From the NCBI RefSeq assembly GCF_008801605.1, contig NZ_VZPJ01000003.1:372001-436000 (forward strand): 64,000 nt of DNA, given 5' to 3'. Position numbers and translations under genes: made by a program. The notes under the pieces are model-generated. The model was given only the letters and a program-made list of their open reading frames with translations. It made no database searches and was not told where the DNA came from. Below, piece by piece: positions 45,433 through 55,024 of this stretch. Each line of letters begins with the position of its first letter. Positions within the stretch are counted from its first letter, which is position 1. The stretch is from Pseudomonas brassicacearum subsp. brassicacearum. GTDB taxonomy: Bacteria > Pseudomonadota > Gammaproteobacteria > Pseudomonadales > Pseudomonadaceae.

Positions 45433-46737
45433 TTATCTCCGGGTCGGGTCGAACGTGACAGGCAGCGAGGCCCAACATGCATCGTAGTCGGTTTGCAGTT
45501 GCGGGCAGCCCAGGGCGAAACGACTTGGACGCAGCACCTGGCTGGTCTCGAACATGAACGCCATGGTGTTGTCGATTTTCGCCGGCTGTAGATCGGCGTT
45601 GATCGCCTTGGTACAGGTCTCGCCATCCGGGCCATGGGCACTCATGCAGCTGTGCAAGGACGCGCCGCCCGGTAGGAAACCTTCGGCCTTGGCATCGTAG
45701 GCGCCCTGGATCAGGCCCATGAATTCGTTCATCAGGTTGCGGTGGAACCACGGTGGACGGAAGGTGTTCTCTGCCACCATCCAGCGTGGCGGGAAAATCA
45801 CGAAATCGAGGTTGGCCAGGCCGTGGACGCTGGTGGGCGAGGTCAACACGGTGAAAATAGACGGGTCCGGGTGATCGAAGCTGACCGTGCCAATGGTGTT
45901 GAAGCGGCGCAGATCATATTTATACGGCACGTTGTTGCCGTGCCAGGCCACCACGTCGAGGGGCGAATGATCCAGCTCGCACCCCCACAACTCACCGAGG
46001 AATTTCTGCACCAGCGGGGTCGGTTGCGCGAGGTTCTCGTAATGGGCGACCGGAGTCAGGAAATCCCGCGGATTCGCCAGGCCATTGCTGCCGATGGGCC
46101 CGAGGTCCGGCAGGCGTAGCGGCGCGCCATGATTTTCGGCGAGGTAACCACGGGCCTGCGGATCGAGCAGTTCAATGCGAAATTTCAGCCCCCGGGGCAG
46201 CACGACGATTTCCAGTGGTGCCAGTTCCAGCACGCCCAACTCGGTGGCGATCCGCAGCCGTCCCAGTTGCGGCACGATCAGCCATTCACCGTCGGCATTG
46301 AAAAATACCCGCTCCATGGAGCGGTTGGCCCGGTACTGATAAAGGCTGATGCCGGCCGGCTTGTCCGCACCGGCATTGGCCGCCATGCACACCAGCCCGT
46401 CGATGAAATCGGTGGGCTCGGCGGGGATCTCCAGCGGGTTCCAACGCAGGCGATTGGGTGTGACGTCGCCCAATGGGCCGCCCGCCAATTGCCGTTCGAG
46501 CTTGGTGAAGGCCGGATGATTGGCCGACGGCCGGATGCGATACATCCAGGTACGCCGCGCTTCGCTGCGAGCCATGGTGAACGCCGTGCCGGAGAACAAC
46601 TCGGCATAGAGACCGTACGGGGCTTTCTGTGGCGAGTTCTGGCCGACGGGCAGTGCGCCGGGCAATGCTTCGCTGGCAAATTCGTTGCCCAAGCCTGATT
46701 GGTAAGCCAGGTCCGACGCTGGGGAATCGAGGTTCAT
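45433..46737 (-). CDS. hmgA: Homogentisate 1,2-dioxygenase
   Basis: 434 aa from [15 protein letters not shown], the conserved start. Ring-cleaving iron dioxygenase with the family's C-terminal iron-site segments ([19 protein letters not shown] and [15 protein letters not shown]). It opens homogentisate to maleylacetoacetate. First gene of the operon, divergent from hmgR; an operator-like repeat lies in the 151-bp gap. Confidence 0.97.
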   Translation of the reverse strand: MNLDSPASDLAYQSGLGNEFASEALPGALPVGQNSPQKAPYGLYAELFSGTAFTMARSEARRTWMYRIRPSANHPAFTKLERQLAGGPLGDVTPNRLRWNPLEIPAEPTDFIDGLVCMAANAGADKPAGISLYQYRANRSMERVFFNADGEWLIVPQLGRLRIATELGVLELAPLEIVVLPRGLKFRIELLDPQARGYLAENHGAPLRLPDLGPIGSNGLANPRDFLTPVAHYENLAQPTPLVQKFLGELWGCELDHSPLDVVAWHGNNVPYKYDLRRFNTIGTVSFDHPDPSIFTVLTSPTSVHGLANLDFVIFPPRWMVAENTFRPPWFHRNLMNEFMGLIQGAYDAKAEGFLPGGASLHSCMSAHGPDGETCTKAINADLQPAKIDNTMAFMFETSQVLRPSRFALGCPQLQTDYDACWASLPVTFDPTRR

Positions 46738-46801
46738 GGAGCCTCCAGGAATGCGGCCCGTCACTCAACGGAGTGGTTGAGGCGCACCGGGTTATTTTTA
46801 T

Positions 46802-46827
46802 CGTAATTCGATTACGCATAACGTAAT
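46802..46827. promoter_or_regulatory. Candidate HmgR operator
   Basis: Three alternating 6-bp half sites: cgtaat (46802-46807), attacg (46811-46816), cgtaat (46822-46827), with 3- and 5-base spacers. They make two overlapping inverted repeats between hmgA and hmgR. Confidence 0.7.
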
Positions 46828-46888
46828 TTGCTCGACAGCGACCGTCAAGCTATAAAGACGCCCATTCGCCTCTGGACCCTGCGCCTCC

Positions 46889-47710
46889 ATGGAAACCCCG
46901 CTCAGCAACGGTAAACAGAAAGTCCGCTCGGCCGAAGTCGGCACCGACATCCTCAAGGCCCTGGCCGAACTGTCGCCCTCCACGTCGCTGTCGCGGCTGG
47001 CCGAACACGTGCAAATGCCGGCGAGCAAGGTTCATCGGTATCTGCAGGCCTTGATCGCCAGCGGGTTTGCCGAGCAGAACGCCGCTACCAACCACTATGG
47101 CCTGGGCCGCGAGGCCCTGCGCGTAGGCCTGGCCGCGCTCAACGGTATGGACGTGCTGCAAGTGGCCGCCCTGCCCCTGGCCGAACTGCGCGACGACTTG
47201 AACGAAACCTGCTTCCTGGCGGTGTGGGGCAACCATGGCGCGACCGTGGTACGGATCGAACCCGCCGTGCGGGCCGTGACCGTGGTGACGCAACTGGGTT
47301 CGGTATTGCCACTGCTCAGTTCGTCCACGGGGCTGGTGTTCAGCGCTTATCTGCCGGAGCGCGAGACCATCGGTTTACGCGAGCAGGAAGTACAAGGCAC
47401 CGAGCACCACGCCCTCGCCGACGATCGCGTTTATGCCGCGTTGTGCGAACAGATTCGCAGTCGCGGCCTGCACCATGTGCATGGCTTGCTGATGCCGGGC
47501 GTGGATGCCTTGTCCGCTCCGGTATTCAATGCCGTCGGCGAGGTGAAAGCGGTGATGACGATCGTGGGACCGACCTCGCTGTTCCACGCCGACGAAGACG
47601 GCCCGGCGGCGCAACGCCTGTTGGCGGCGACCCGGGCCGTGAGTTGGCGGATGGGGTATGAAGCGAGTCCGGGATCAGCCCAGCAAATCCGGGACAATCC
47701 TGATCACTAA
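46889..47710 (+). CDS. hmgR: HmgR, IclR-family repressor of homogentisate catabolism
   Basis: 273 aa. IclR winged helix (about 15-75, SLSRLAEHVQMPASKVHRYLQ) and effector domain (about 90-260). In Pseudomonas HmgR represses hmgA-fahA-maiA and is released by homogentisate. Divergence from hmgA supports the name. Its 3' end overlaps a remnant gene on the other strand by 36 bp. Confidence 0.92.
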   Translation: METPLSNGKQKVRSAEVGTDILKALAELSPSTSLSRLAEHVQMPASKVHRYLQALIASGFAEQNAATNHYGLGREALRVGLAALNGMDVLQVAALPLAELRDDLNETCFLAVWGNHGATVVRIEPAVRAVTVVTQLGSVLPLLSSSTGLVFSAYLPERETIGLREQEVQGTEHHALADDRVYAALCEQIRSRGLHHVHGLLMPGVDALSAPVFNAVGEVKAVMTIVGPTSLFHADEDGPAAQRLLAATRAVSWRMGYEASPGSAQQIRDNPDH

Positions 47711-48134
47711 ATCATTCAGGTGAGAGGTGATCAGTTGCGGATGGAGATAACGCTCTTCGCCGCTGAAGGGAACGGTATAAATCCCCTGGTGACGGCCCTT
47801 GGAGTGATAGGGAATCACATCATTCCTGAAGTGGCCCAATAGATACTCAATCAGTTGCTCGGACGACGACACCATGCGCTTGCCGGGGCCGTGCGCAATA
47901 AAACTGGTCACGTACACGCCATCCGGATCGACGTTGGGCACGTGGACTTTCAATGCCCCGTGCACATCCTCGACGGACAAGGGCCTGAGGGGACGCGGGG
48001 ATAAATCCATAGCAGGCTTGTCCGTCAAACTTGCAACAATGTCCGTGACGATTGTCTCAAACGCTATCAAGTCCAGCGTCCTGACCCGGTCCTCGGAGTC
48101 TTTCAGAGTGGGAAGAAAACAACGGAGTATTCAT
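47675..48134 (-). pseudogene. Frameshifted remnant of an unknown protein
   Basis: An intact frame runs from 48070 to 47675 (131 codons, only with a TTG start) and contains VHGALKVHVPNVDPDGVYVTSF and SSSEQLIEYLLGH. A good start exists upstream: ATG at 48134 with aagga 6 bases before it gives MNTPLFS, but the frame breaks after about 25 codons. Removing one T from the run at 48116-48119 (minus strand TTTT) joins it to FLPTLKDSEDRVRTLDLIAF and the long frame. It resembles, loosely, the N-terminal part of large Pseudomonas toxin-like proteins (DUF6543 type), so it may be a truncated fragment. A functional short protein from TTG 48070 remains possible. Confidence 0.5.
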
Positions 48135-48334
48135 AAGGCATCCTTGTCATTTCATCGCCTCGAACTTCCTGTCCGGGCCGTTATTGATTGTGCGGCTGAT
48201 ACAACAGCGCGGCATCTCGATTCAACTGAAGACGCAACTTAGGCTTGAACTTCAGTCTCGCCGTTATACACAGGCCAGCGCGTGACTGTAAAAAAGGCAA
48301 GTGTAAGCGCGCGTGAAGTGTCGAATCATTGCAT

Positions 48335-50884
48335 CTAACCCATCACGCCCATGACCTTGGCTTTTGCCACTGCCTGCGTACGCCGCTGCACGCCCAACTT
48401 GCTGTGGATTCGCCGCGCATGGGTTTTCACCGTGTGCAACGAAATGAACAGCCGTTCGGCAATCTGTTGGTTTGAATGACCTTGCGCAATCAGCTCCAGG
48501 ACCTCCAGTTCGCGATGACTGAGCAAGGTGTCCTCGGCGCTGGCGGGCGGCTCGACCTGCTCTGCCGATTGTGCCCAACGTACCAGCTCCGGCTGGCGCA
48601 AGCGCAGCTCGCACAAGGCTTGCTGGGCCCGCCAGCAAGTGACTCGCTTGAGCCCTTCTTGCAGGAGTATCCGGGCCTGGGAGCGATCGCCGGACAACCA
48701 GACAACCTCCGTCAACACCAGCTGCAGTTCGGTTTCCAGGCTGTGCATTTCACTCTGCTGTGCCCGGGCGATCATGGCTTGCAGGCGCGCCTGCGGCTCC
48801 TGTGCCCGCTGCAGGTAAACCTCGGCCAGCACCAGCAGGTATTCAAGTCGTGCAATCAATTCCAGGGTCGCGGGAGGCGCATGCTTGGCCTGCGGCCCGT
48901 GAAAATGGCGCAAGACGCGGGTCAAGGCTTCATGGGCCAGTTCCGCCCGCCCCTGTTGCAGCCAGAACTGGCAGCTGGTTTGCAGCAACACACCACGGTA
49001 AACGGTGTCGGGGATGTGCCGCTGCTGCATGATCCGCTCGGCATCGCGCAGTTGCATGAAGGCCTCGCCATAGTCGCCCTGGTTGGCAGCCAGGCTGGCC
49101 TTGCCGAGAAAGCCATAGAGCACTTGTTTGTCCAGGCTGTGCAGGCCCGTTTCCAGGCCCGTTTGAAACTGCTCGGCGGCGCGCTCTTCAAACCCCATGC
49201 GCAATGCCAGGCGCCCGCGCCGCAGGGCGATACGCCCCAACAGCGGGGAAAAGTCCTGGCCTGGTTTATCCAGCAGCGCCTGGACGGCGGCCAGCAGATG
49301 ATCGGCCCGGTGAGGCGCGCCACGTTGTTCCAGGACTTGGGCGTGGTCCAGTTCCAGCAATCCTTCGAATACCAGTGAACCTTGCGCACGCGCCAGGCAC
49401 AGCGCCTGGCGGTTGATCCGATGCGCAGAAGCCAGTTCGCCTTCAAGCAGCGCCTGCTGCGTGAGCCCACCCAGGCACAGCACCCGTTGGGCCCAGGCCT
49501 CGGGGTCCAGGCTGGCCTGGGCCTGGAGGAAGTGCTCGCGCGCCTGTTCGCCATCGCCCGAGAGGTGCAGCAACCAGCCTCGCAAGACCTGCCACCTGGC
49601 CAGCAGCTGTCGCTGCTGGCAGGCCGAAGGCTGCGGCATGAACCTGGCCAGTTGCTCGATGCACGTCGACGCCTGGTCGAAGCGTCCGGCGAACAACAGC
49701 GCAGCGGTGACCAACCCCACCGATTGCGGCGTACAGAGGGTCAGCGCTTCGCCTTGTTGATCGTGCAGGCCCAGCAACAGCACCACGTTGCGACGCTGCA
49801 AGACGTGCTCGAAGCTCAAATGCTGCAAGAAACTGACGGCAGTCTCGAACTCCTCGGCCAACATGGCTTGCTCGAACGCCATTTGCCAATCCTGCTCGGC
49901 AGCAAACCACTGGCAGGCCCGTCGATGCCAGGAACGCCCCTGCGGCCAGGGTTCTTCACGTACCAGCCGGGCCAGGGCCGGAAAAATCTGCAACCAGTCC
50001 GACGTCTGCTCCCATGGCTCGATGAAACATCCCAGGTCCAGTAGCAAGGGCAAGCATTGCGCGCCCACGGTGTCGCCGAACAGATGCTCGCACAGCCGGG
50101 CATTGAAGCGCGGCAGATGCGCCAGCACACGCCAGGCCTGCGCCAGATCCGGGGTCAGCGTGCTGAACAATTCGTACTCCAGGTAGTCGACCAAGGTCCC
50201 CGGCCGTCCCGGCGTTGCATGACTGCGCGCCCATTCGCAACGCTCCAACAGCGTGATGCGCACCCCGGCACACCAGCCGCCACTGCGCTGGATCACCTCG
50301 TGGGCAGTCCGGGCAGCCTGGGGATCGGGCAGATGACGCAGCAATGGCAGGACATCGTCAGGGGTGAAGAACAATGCCTGTGCATCGAACTCGTGCAACT
50401 CGTCATCGAGCAACAGTCGCGGCCAGTTGCAGTGGGGACGGCGGCGGCTATTCAGCCACAGGTGCAACGCCGGACTGCTGGTGTTCAACAGACGGTCGAG
50501 CAACTGGTCCAGTTCGGGATTCGGCACTCGGCAGTAGTCATCCAGGAACAACCACGTGGGTGTCTGCAAACGCGCCAGGTGGGCCAGCAGTCCCGCTTCA
50601 TCGAGCATCGGCAGCCCGAGGGCCTGGGCCAGGCGCTCGCACATTTGCACCGTGCTCAACGCCGCACCCCCCAGTGGCAACCAATGCAGCCGACACCCGG
50701 TGGGAGCCTGCAGGAAGCACTCGGCGAACAATGCACTCTTGCCACTGCCCGCTGGCGCGCAAAGCAGTTTTACTCGCGCTTCGGACGTCAGCAGCGGCTC
50801 GCTCAGGGACCGCCGCGGCACGTGCGTCGAGGACAGGCGAGGCAACAATCCTGGACGGTCCGGACACGGGGTCATGGCGGTCAT
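48335..50884 (-). CDS. MalT-like LuxR-family ATP-dependent regulator (LAL type)
   Basis: 849 aa. Walker A CAPAGSGKS at about 42-50 starts a STAND-type ATPase; a long TPR-like helical middle (about 330-770) follows, then a LuxR helix-turn-helix (about 785-845, LSHRELEVLELIAQGHSNQQIAERL). Such proteins act as inducer-dependent activators. The DUF1329/DUF1302 genes follow on the same strand upstream, and this family is often adjacent to them in Pseudomonas, so they are likely targets. Confidence 0.9.
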   Translation of the reverse strand: MTAMTPCPDRPGLLPRLSSTHVPRRSLSEPLLTSEARVKLLCAPAGSGKSALFAECFLQAPTGCRLHWLPLGGAALSTVQMCERLAQALGLPMLDEAGLLAHLARLQTPTWLFLDDYCRVPNPELDQLLDRLLNTSSPALHLWLNSRRRPHCNWPRLLLDDELHEFDAQALFFTPDDVLPLLRHLPDPQAARTAHEVIQRSGGWCAGVRITLLERCEWARSHATPGRPGTLVDYLEYELFSTLTPDLAQAWRVLAHLPRFNARLCEHLFGDTVGAQCLPLLLDLGCFIEPWEQTSDWLQIFPALARLVREEPWPQGRSWHRRACQWFAAEQDWQMAFEQAMLAEEFETAVSFLQHLSFEHVLQRRNVVLLLGLHDQQGEALTLCTPQSVGLVTAALLFAGRFDQASTCIEQLARFMPQPSACQQRQLLARWQVLRGWLLHLSGDGEQAREHFLQAQASLDPEAWAQRVLCLGGLTQQALLEGELASAHRINRQALCLARAQGSLVFEGLLELDHAQVLEQRGAPHRADHLLAAVQALLDKPGQDFSPLLGRIALRRGRLALRMGFEERAAEQFQTGLETGLHSLDKQVLYGFLGKASLAANQGDYGEAFMQLRDAERIMQQRHIPDTVYRGVLLQTSCQFWLQQGRAELAHEALTRVLRHFHGPQAKHAPPATLELIARLEYLLVLAEVYLQRAQEPQARLQAMIARAQQSEMHSLETELQLVLTEVVWLSGDRSQARILLQEGLKRVTCWRAQQALCELRLRQPELVRWAQSAEQVEPPASAEDTLLSHRELEVLELIAQGHSNQQIAERLFISLHTVKTHARRIHSKLGVQRRTQAVAKAKVMGVMG

Positions 50885-51052
50885 GTGTGCAGATCCTGTT
50901 TATTGTTATCTCACCACCCTAGTCCTGTGTCGCCGAGCTTTGGAGAAGTATTCAGCGCGCTGATTGGCGCCCATAAAAAAACGACCGGCAGGGGCGCTGC
51001 CGGTCGATCACGATCATCAAGTCAGGCACAACCTTGTGGGCAAAGGATTCAC

Positions 51053-51142
51053 TGTGGGAGCAAGGCTTGCCCGCGATGAACGATAACGCGGGCAAGCTTT
51101 CGAACAGCGGTGCGGCCATCGCGGGCAAGCCTTGCTCCGACA
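51053..51142. repeat. REP doublet (REPIN-like)
   Basis: 90-bp unit with cores tgtgggagcaaggcttgcc and gcgggcaagccttgctcc. It lies in the 300-bp gap between the LuxR and DUF1329 genes, which otherwise shows no gene. Confidence 0.85.
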
Positions 51143-51184
51143 GATAAATCCCTTTGCCACAGTTATCTTTCCAACAGTCAGACC

Positions 51185-52552
51185 TTACCGAACCCCGGTC
51201 GAACGCAGCGCTGCCGGCGTGTAGTCGGCGGCCCTGGCCTCGAAGCCGTACTCGTAGCTGTGCTTCTCTTCGTTCTTCATGCCCAGGGCGATGTAGCGGC
51301 CGGCGATGATGTCGTAGAGCGCCTCGAGGGTGTAGCCCGGGTTCTGATGGTCGTAGTAGAACTGGGCATGACCTTCGGCCACCCGCCACAGTTGGCCGCG
51401 ACCGTCGTAGTGATCCACCAGCGCCGCCTGCCAGCTGTCCTCGTCGAAGTACATGTGGCGCTTGGCATAGATGTGCCGCTCGCTAGGCTTGACCGTGCCG
51501 ACCACTTCCCAGACCCGGTGCAATTCATAGCGAGTCAGGTCCTGGTTGATGTGGCCGGCCTTGATCACATCGTCGTACTTGAGGCTTGGCGAATCGAGCT
51601 TGTAGCTGTTGTACGGGATGTACATTTCCTTTTTGCCGACCAGCTTCCAGTCGTAGCGGTCCGGCGCACCGGAAAACAGGTCGAAGTTGTCGGAGGTGCG
51701 CAACCCGTCGGCGGCGGTGCCCGGGCCGTCGTAAGCCACTTGCGGGGCACGACGCACCCGGCGCTGGCCGGCGTTGTAGATCCAGGCCAGGCGCGGTTCC
51801 TTCACTTGGTCGAGGGTCTCATGCACCAACAGTACGTTGCCGGCCAGGCGCGCCGGCGCAGTCACCTCCTGCTTGAAATAGGTCAATACGTTGCTGGCCT
51901 TCTCCGGGTCGGCATCCTTGATCAGGAACGGCACGGCAATTTCTTCTTCAAAGCGGATCGGCGTGAAGCTGCCATTGGTCTGCGGCGTAGCCTGGGTGAT
52001 GATGCGCCGCAAGTTGCCGCCGTGGTAACGGGTGACGTGGTTCCAGAGCACTTCCACGCCGCTCTTGGGAAGCGGGAAGGCGTAGTAGCGGTTGCCAGTG
52101 AAATTGGCCAGGCCATTGCCGTCGTTGATGGCGTTCACGTTGAGGGCGCTGCGCTTGGCCGACTCGTAGATTTCCGGCGGCAGGCCCACGCTGCGGTGGG
52201 TCGGATAGACCGGGATCTTGTAGGTTTCCGGGTAGCGCTTGAACATCGCGACCTGGCCTTCGGACAGCTTGTCCTTGTACTTGTCCACGGTCGCGGCGGT
52301 GATGGTGAACAGCGGTTTTTCATTGGCGAACGGGTCGGCCAAAAAACCCTTGCTGTCCACGGCACCGGCGTTTTTCGGGATACCGCCGGTCCAGGCCGGA
52401 ATCGAGCCATCGGCATTGCCGGCTTTTTCCGCGCCCAACGGCGTAAGGCTGGTACCCAGTTTATTCGCTTCATCCGGCGAGACCGCCGCCATCACGTTCG
52501 CGGCCAGCAGGCTCAGGGCCAGGGCACCGCATTGCAGGATCATCTTGCGCAT
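51185..52552 (-). CDS. DUF1329 exported protein
   Basis: 455 aa. Signal peptide MRKMILQCGALALSLLAANVMA, then the DUF1329 domain with DPFANEKPLFTITA and YRHYFDEDS-like features (KRHMYFDEDSWQAA). The fold is LolB-like and periplasmic/outer-membrane associated. It pairs with the DUF1302 protein encoded 22 bp upstream; such pairs go with use of hydrophobic compounds, though the substrate is unknown. Confidence 0.9.
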   Translation of the reverse strand: MRKMILQCGALALSLLAANVMAAVSPDEANKLGTSLTPLGAEKAGNADGSIPAWTGGIPKNAGAVDSKGFLADPFANEKPLFTITAATVDKYKDKLSEGQVAMFKRYPETYKIPVYPTHRSVGLPPEIYESAKRSALNVNAINDGNGLANFTGNRYYAFPLPKSGVEVLWNHVTRYHGGNLRRIITQATPQTNGSFTPIRFEEEIAVPFLIKDADPEKASNVLTYFKQEVTAPARLAGNVLLVHETLDQVKEPRLAWIYNAGQRRVRRAPQVAYDGPGTAADGLRTSDNFDLFSGAPDRYDWKLVGKKEMYIPYNSYKLDSPSLKYDDVIKAGHINQDLTRYELHRVWEVVGTVKPSERHIYAKRHMYFDEDSWQAALVDHYDGRGQLWRVAEGHAQFYYDHQNPGYTLEALYDIIAGRYIALGMKNEEKHSYEYGFEARAADYTPAALRSTGVR

Positions 52553-52574
52553 TGGGTTTTCCTTGTCAGCCAGA

Positions 52575-54368
52575 TCAGAAGTTCACGCCGAAGCTCAACG
52601 CGAGGAAGTCGCGGTCTTCGAGAACGTTGTAATCGCCGCCAAAAAAGTCGGTGTAGCTCAGGCTGGCGGTGTAGGTGTTGCGGTAGTCGGCATCGACACC
52701 GACGCTGATAGCCTTGGCGCCTTCGTTGAATAAACCGTTAGGGCCATAACCGGCCACGTCGTGGGACCAGGACACATTGGGCTTGAAGTTCACACCACCG
52801 ATCACGTTGGAGTAATCGAGAATCGCCCGGGCGCGATAGCCCCAGGAAGTCGAAGTGACAAAACCATCGGTGTCACCTCGGAAGCCATATTGGCCATAGA
52901 CCGAATCTCGGCCGTAACGCAGCTTGTCCTTGGACTCCAGGCCCCCGACATGCACCACCGCCGCCTCGCCGACCAGGGTCAGGCGATCGGCACCCAGTAC
53001 CTGATCGACAAAATGCGTCAGGGTGCTCTGGACCTGAGTGATTTCCTTGCGCCGGTAGCCGGTGTTGTCCGCACCCGGCGTGGTCGCGATGGGCGACGCC
53101 GCGCCACCGGCAATCGGGTTGACCAGGGCCAGGGTCAGGTCGTTGGTATTGACCTGCACCGGTGCGTTGGGGCGGTAGCTGATTTCCCCGGTCCAGGCGG
53201 TGCCGGTGGGCAGCGTGGTGGAGAAACTGGCGCCGTACAGGCGGATGTCTTCGGGGTATTCAAGGTAATACTGACCGCGTCCCAGCATGACGCTTTGCGC
53301 CAGGCCGCTGCCGCTGCCTGGGGCCAGAACGTTGGCAATCGAGATCATTCCCGGCAAGGCTGCCAGCGTAGAGGAACCTGCGGTGATGGTGCCAACAGTA
53401 GGCGTGCGGCTGTGGTAATTCATGAAGTAGAGGCCGTACTCGGTATCATCGCCGAGCCAGCGCAACGCGGTACCCCACTGGCCGGAGTCACGGGCATCGC
53501 GGTCGCCACTACGGGGAATGACCACGCCTTCGCTGGACACCTGGATGCCCTGGCCGAATGCCTCGGTCAATGGCACGAACGGCGCAATCGCCGGGCTGCC
53601 CACGGTGTAGCCACTGGTGCAACCATCGGCAACCACGTCATTGCCGAAGAAGGTGCCGCAGTTATCCACAACCGTCTGGTCCCACTCCAACTGGTAGAAA
53701 CCTTCGACGGTGAGCTTGTCGGTCAGGCCCTGGGAGGCGAACAGCATGTTCACCGGGATCAGGCCTTCCTTGATCTCCGCACCGGGACGACGGAACGCGG
53801 ACACATCCACCGGGTTGATGCTGTTGATCGAGTTGCCGATGAAGGTACTTTCCCCCCAACTGACCACCTGCTTGCCGGCGCGCACGGTGCCCGGCAAATC
53901 GGCGATGGAATAGTTGTGATAGACAAAAGCATCGAGAATCTGCGCCCCTGAGGACTTGGCGCCTTCCTTGCGATTGCTGTCGCTGATGTCCTTGAACTCG
54001 CGGTTCTCGTCCTTTAGCTCGAAGTCATACCAGTACTTGCCGCGCACGAACACGCCGGTATCGCCGTACTTGAGTTCGAGGTCGTGCAGGCCTTTGAAGA
54101 TTTTGGAAAAGGTCTCGCCTTTCTTGAAATTCAGCCGCCCATCATCACCGGTGGAGGATTGGCCGCGACCGCCGTTGACCGTGCCAACCAGGTCCTTGTC
54201 GGCATCGCGCATGCCCCAGCTTGCGCCCACGGACAACGACGAATCGAACTGACCCTCGATCTCGCCAATGTTGAATGAAACGGCCTGCGCCTGGGCACAG
54301 CAACCCAAGGCCACCGCGACGGCCAGCGCCTGCGGCTTGAAGATGGCGCGCATTGTTATTGTTGTCAT
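52575..54368 (-). CDS. DUF1302 outer-membrane protein
   Basis: 597 aa. Signal peptide to about residue 29 (ALGCCAQAQA), then a beta-rich protein with aromatic C-terminus (ALSFGVNF), as expected for an outer-membrane barrel. It may form a channel for lipids or hydrophobic substrates. First gene of a two-gene unit with the DUF1329 gene. Confidence 0.9.
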   Translation of the reverse strand: MTTITMRAIFKPQALAVAVALGCCAQAQAVSFNIGEIEGQFDSSLSVGASWGMRDADKDLVGTVNGGRGQSSTGDDGRLNFKKGETFSKIFKGLHDLELKYGDTGVFVRGKYWYDFELKDENREFKDISDSNRKEGAKSSGAQILDAFVYHNYSIADLPGTVRAGKQVVSWGESTFIGNSINSINPVDVSAFRRPGAEIKEGLIPVNMLFASQGLTDKLTVEGFYQLEWDQTVVDNCGTFFGNDVVADGCTSGYTVGSPAIAPFVPLTEAFGQGIQVSSEGVVIPRSGDRDARDSGQWGTALRWLGDDTEYGLYFMNYHSRTPTVGTITAGSSTLAALPGMISIANVLAPGSGSGLAQSVMLGRGQYYLEYPEDIRLYGASFSTTLPTGTAWTGEISYRPNAPVQVNTNDLTLALVNPIAGGAASPIATTPGADNTGYRRKEITQVQSTLTHFVDQVLGADRLTLVGEAAVVHVGGLESKDKLRYGRDSVYGQYGFRGDTDGFVTSTSWGYRARAILDYSNVIGGVNFKPNVSWSHDVAGYGPNGLFNEGAKAISVGVDADYRNTYTASLSYTDFFGGDYNVLEDRDFLALSFGVNF

Positions 54369-54380
54369 GCGTCTTCCCCG

Positions 54381-54804
54381 GTGAGTGACAGAGGCTTCAC
54401 CCTACTGCCGCGCGCCATGGGCGATAAGCGCACCAAGGAGGTATTCGCGCTGTACCTAAAAAGGATTACAGCCCATGCGGGACGGGCCTTTGCGCCGTGC
54501 ATGGATGGACTGGATGATGGGTCATCAGCGCCGCGCATACTCATGCCCAGTATTCGACTGTTACGCGCCCTGCAACGGTGCATGTCCGGATCCGGGCTGT
54601 TTCCCGCAAGGCTCGATGCCTATGCTGGCCGGGCTTTCAGGGTAACGGGCCTGCAAGCACAGCCTCATGGCATCCCTCATGCCTGGCACACCGTCTTCGG
54701 ATGGATTGGCGTCTCGGTCCATCATCCCGTGTTTACCGACGTTGGTTTGTAGCTCCTTTGCAACGTCACGCTTAGGCCGCTGCTTTTTGCAGCGGCCTTT
54801 TTTA
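54381..54804 (+). ncRNA. Candidate small RNA or short-ORF transcript ending in an orphan terminator
   Basis: The plus strand here has a strong terminator (54775-54804) but no recognised gene upstream. A GTG-started frame of 123 codons (54381-54752) ends 22 bp before the hairpin, but it has no recognisable family, no clear ribosome site and contains two AGRAF repeats. Either an sRNA or a tiny unknown gene would explain the terminator. The left boundary is unknown. Confidence 0.3.
54775..54804 (+). terminator. Strong orphan Rho-independent terminator
   Basis: aggccgctgc / gcagcggcct with a 5-base T loop, then six T. It serves the plus strand only. The nearest plus-strand gene (amidase) begins 220 bp downstream. 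Confidence 0.92.
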
Positions 54805-55024
54805 TGTGGTTTATTTTCCCCGGATGAGTTTTTCAGGCGGTTGTTTAGTTATCCAAGAATCGCTTCTACCTTCTTACTTCTATGAACAATCAATTCCTAG
54901 ACATCCAAATGCCTGCTCCTACAACAAAGCAGGAAACTCACTACAAGCCCATGAAAAATCCACTGGTAGGCTGAAAGTCAGTCGCAGCATTCTGCTTCGA
55001 TTTTAACTTAGTGAAGTTTCCACG
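54805..55024. other. AT-rich upstream region of the amidase gene
   Basis: 220 bp of lower GC content than the flanking genes, without a gene. It likely holds the amidase promoter; no operator-like repeat was found. Confidence 0.4.

Noticed and set aside
44113..45591. 492-codon plus-strand frame across fahA/hmgA
   Set aside because: Antisense to fumarylacetoacetase, which is complete and correctly ordered in its operon.
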